From positions 124,001 through 188,000 of the forward strand of contig NZ_BJTG01000006.1 in assembly GCF_013340205.1 (NCBI RefSeq): DNA of 64,000 bases. The letters run 5' to 3'. Below the pieces are notes generated by a model. It was not told the DNA's origin. It ran no database searches and saw only the letters and a list, made by a program, of their open reading frames with translations. Positions within the stretch are counted from its first letter, which is position 1, and each line of letters opens with the position of its first letter. The stretch is from Anaeromyxobacter diazotrophicus (lineage in GTDB: Bacteria > Myxococcota > Myxococcia > Myxococcales > Anaeromyxobacteraceae). Position numbers and translations under genes: made by a program. Below, piece after piece: positions 60,898 through 64,000 of the stretch.

Positions 60898-62004
60898 CTA
60901 CTTCCCCTTCCCGAGGAACTGCTTGATGCTGCCGTAGATCGCCTCCTTGTCGGCGATCTCGGAGAGCGCCACGTTCTCGGCCGCGCCCACCGTCTCCTTG
61001 AGGTCCTTGATGAACTGGCCGGAGCCGTACGGGCTCTCCACCTGGCCGTAGCAGAAGAGGTTCACCGCCGGGAGGATGGAGGTCTTGAGCAGATCGACGC
61101 AGACGCGCGTGTCGTCCGCGCTCCAGTTGTCGCCGTCGGAGAAGTGGAACGGGTAGACGTTCCAGGCGCTCGGCGCGTACTCCGCGTCGATGATCTCCTT
61201 GCACAGCTTGTAGGCGGACGAGATCATCGTCCCGCCCGACTCGCGGGTGTGGAAGAAGGTCTCGCGATCCACCTCGCGCGCCACCGCGTCGTGGATGATG
61301 TAGCGGGTCTCGAGGCCCTTGTAGTGCTTGCGCAGCCAGGTGTCGATCCAGAAGGACTCGATCCGGACGATCTCCTTCTGCTCGTCCCCCATCGACCCGG
61401 ACACGTCCATCATGTAGAGGACGACCGCGTTCGTCTCCGGGAGCGGCACCTGCTTCCAGGTCCGGTAGCGGCGGTCCTCTCGCACCGGCACGATCACCGG
61501 GCGCCGGTAGTTGTATGCGCCGCTCGCGATCTGCCGCCGCAGCGCCTGCTTGTAGGTGCGCTTGAAGTGGCGCAGCGACTCGGGGCCGGAGGGCGCCACC
61601 CCGGTGTACTTGATGCGGCTCGCGACGATGCGGTCCCGGCCGCGGGGCTGGATGCGCGGGAGCTGCAGCTCCTCGCCCAGGATGTCGGCCAGCTCCTCGA
61701 GCGAGACGTCCACCTCGAGGAGGTGCTGCCCCTCGCCCTGGCCGGCGGCGCCGGCGCCGTCGCCCGGCTGCGACGGGGAGAGCGGATCGCCCGGATCGCC
61801 CGCGCCCTGGCCGACCCCGCCCTGCTGCTTCTCGCCGAAGCGGAAGTGGGGGATGTCGATGGTCGGGACGGGGATGGTGATGAAGTCCTTCCCCTTCTTG
61901 CCGATCATCTCTCCCTTCTGGACGTACTTCTTCAGGTTGTTCTTGATCCGCCCGCGGACGATGTCGCGGAACCGGGCGTGATCCTGCTTGATCTTCAGGG
62001 ACAC
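60898..62004 (-). CDS. yeaH: YeaH/DUF444 protein
   Basis: 368 residues, GTG start. DUF444 features: N-terminal '[24 protein letters not shown]', Gly/Gln-rich linker (~60-95), '[26 protein letters not shown]', then a VWA-like domain with MIDAS '[22 protein letters not shown]', '[19 protein letters not shown]', '[18 protein letters not shown]'. Sits 4 nt after prkA. Probable scaffold or substrate of the PrkA kinase; VWA plus AAA+ ATPase pairs often act as remodelling complexes. Confidence 0.95.
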   Translation of the reverse strand: MSLKIKQDHARFRDIVRGRIKNNLKKYVQKGEMIGKKGKDFITIPVPTIDIPHFRFGEKQQGGVGQGAGDPGDPLSPSQPGDGAGAAGQGEGQHLLEVDVSLEELADILGEELQLPRIQPRGRDRIVASRIKYTGVAPSGPESLRHFKRTYKQALRRQIASGAYNYRRPVIVPVREDRRYRTWKQVPLPETNAVVLYMMDVSGSMGDEQKEIVRIESFWIDTWLRKHYKGLETRYIIHDAVAREVDRETFFHTRESGGTMISSAYKLCKEIIDAEYAPSAWNVYPFHFSDGDNWSADDTRVCVDLLKTSILPAVNLFCYGQVESPYGSGQFIKDLKETVGAAENVALSEIADKEAIYGSIKQFLGKGK

Positions 62005-62008
62005 CGCG

Positions 62009-64000
<1,992 letters not shown>

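Overview
The window is a very G+C-rich (visibly above 70%), densely packed bacterial chromosome segment. The gene content points to Myxococcota, most likely an Anaeromyxobacter relative. The evidence is a CxxxxCH/CxxCH multiheme lipoprotein of the Geobacter/Anaeromyxobacter type, an AgmX/PglI-type C-terminal domain, two tandem DUF3108 proteins, DUF507, DUF2795 and DUF4265 proteins, a HemX-HemA-HemC-HemD operon, a class II ribonucleotide reductase, and a PrkA-YeaH-SpoVR set. No tRNA, rRNA, CRISPR array, transposase or phage gene was seen. Almost all of it reads as ordinary core chromosome. The left edge cuts a radical SAM/TylF gene and the right edge cuts prkA.

Layout. 1-4 kb: fused radical SAM/TylF methyltransferase, a 4Fe-4S protein overlapping a lipid kinase, and a secreted AgmX-like protein. 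4-9.5 kb: a large SNF2 helicase facing the thiamine genes thiS-thiG and, after an intervening minus-strand gene, thiE. 9.5-11.8 kb: methyltransferase, a rhodanese/MauE membrane pair, queD. 11.8-18.6 kb: addB-addA recombination nuclease/helicase, with two hexamer-repeat insertions in addA. 18.6-24.5 kb: DUF2795, class I fructose-bisphosphate aldolase, DUF507, DUF3108 pair, zinc ribbon, yggS and maf. 24.5-31 kb: ppiD facing mreC-mreD-mrdA-rodA (cell shape). 31-36 kb: trxA, then hemX-hemA-hemC-hemD. 36-42.6 kb: sensor kinase, DUF4265, truD, PHP hydrolase, lipoprotein, KGG stress protein. 42.7-49.5 kb: class II RNR, HAD hydrolase, hybrid kinase, multiheme cytochrome, slyD. 49.5-57.3 kb: VWA-type membrane protein with DUF4159, membrane protein, rpoH-like sigma factor facing a DEAD-box helicase. 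57.8-64 kb: M23 peptidase and spoVR-yeaH-prkA.

Features not explained by the genes: (1) a roughly 240-bp intergenic repeat present twice (after the RNR and after the DEAD helicase), with a central hairpin whose stem shows one compensatory base-pair change; (2) hexamer tracts of the type CGACCN inserted in coding sequence at four places within 13 kb; (3) a recurring promoter layout in which a -10-like hexamer lies only 6-9 nt before the start codon, with no Shine-Dalgarno site, implying many leaderless mRNAs; (4) a ten-G run directly in front of the cytochrome start codon; (5) a tiny MKVPPP leader ORF overlapping a membrane-protein start; (6) a 7+7 inverted repeat inside the mreC promoter.

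All assignments come from reading motifs and gene context by eye. No database search was possible.
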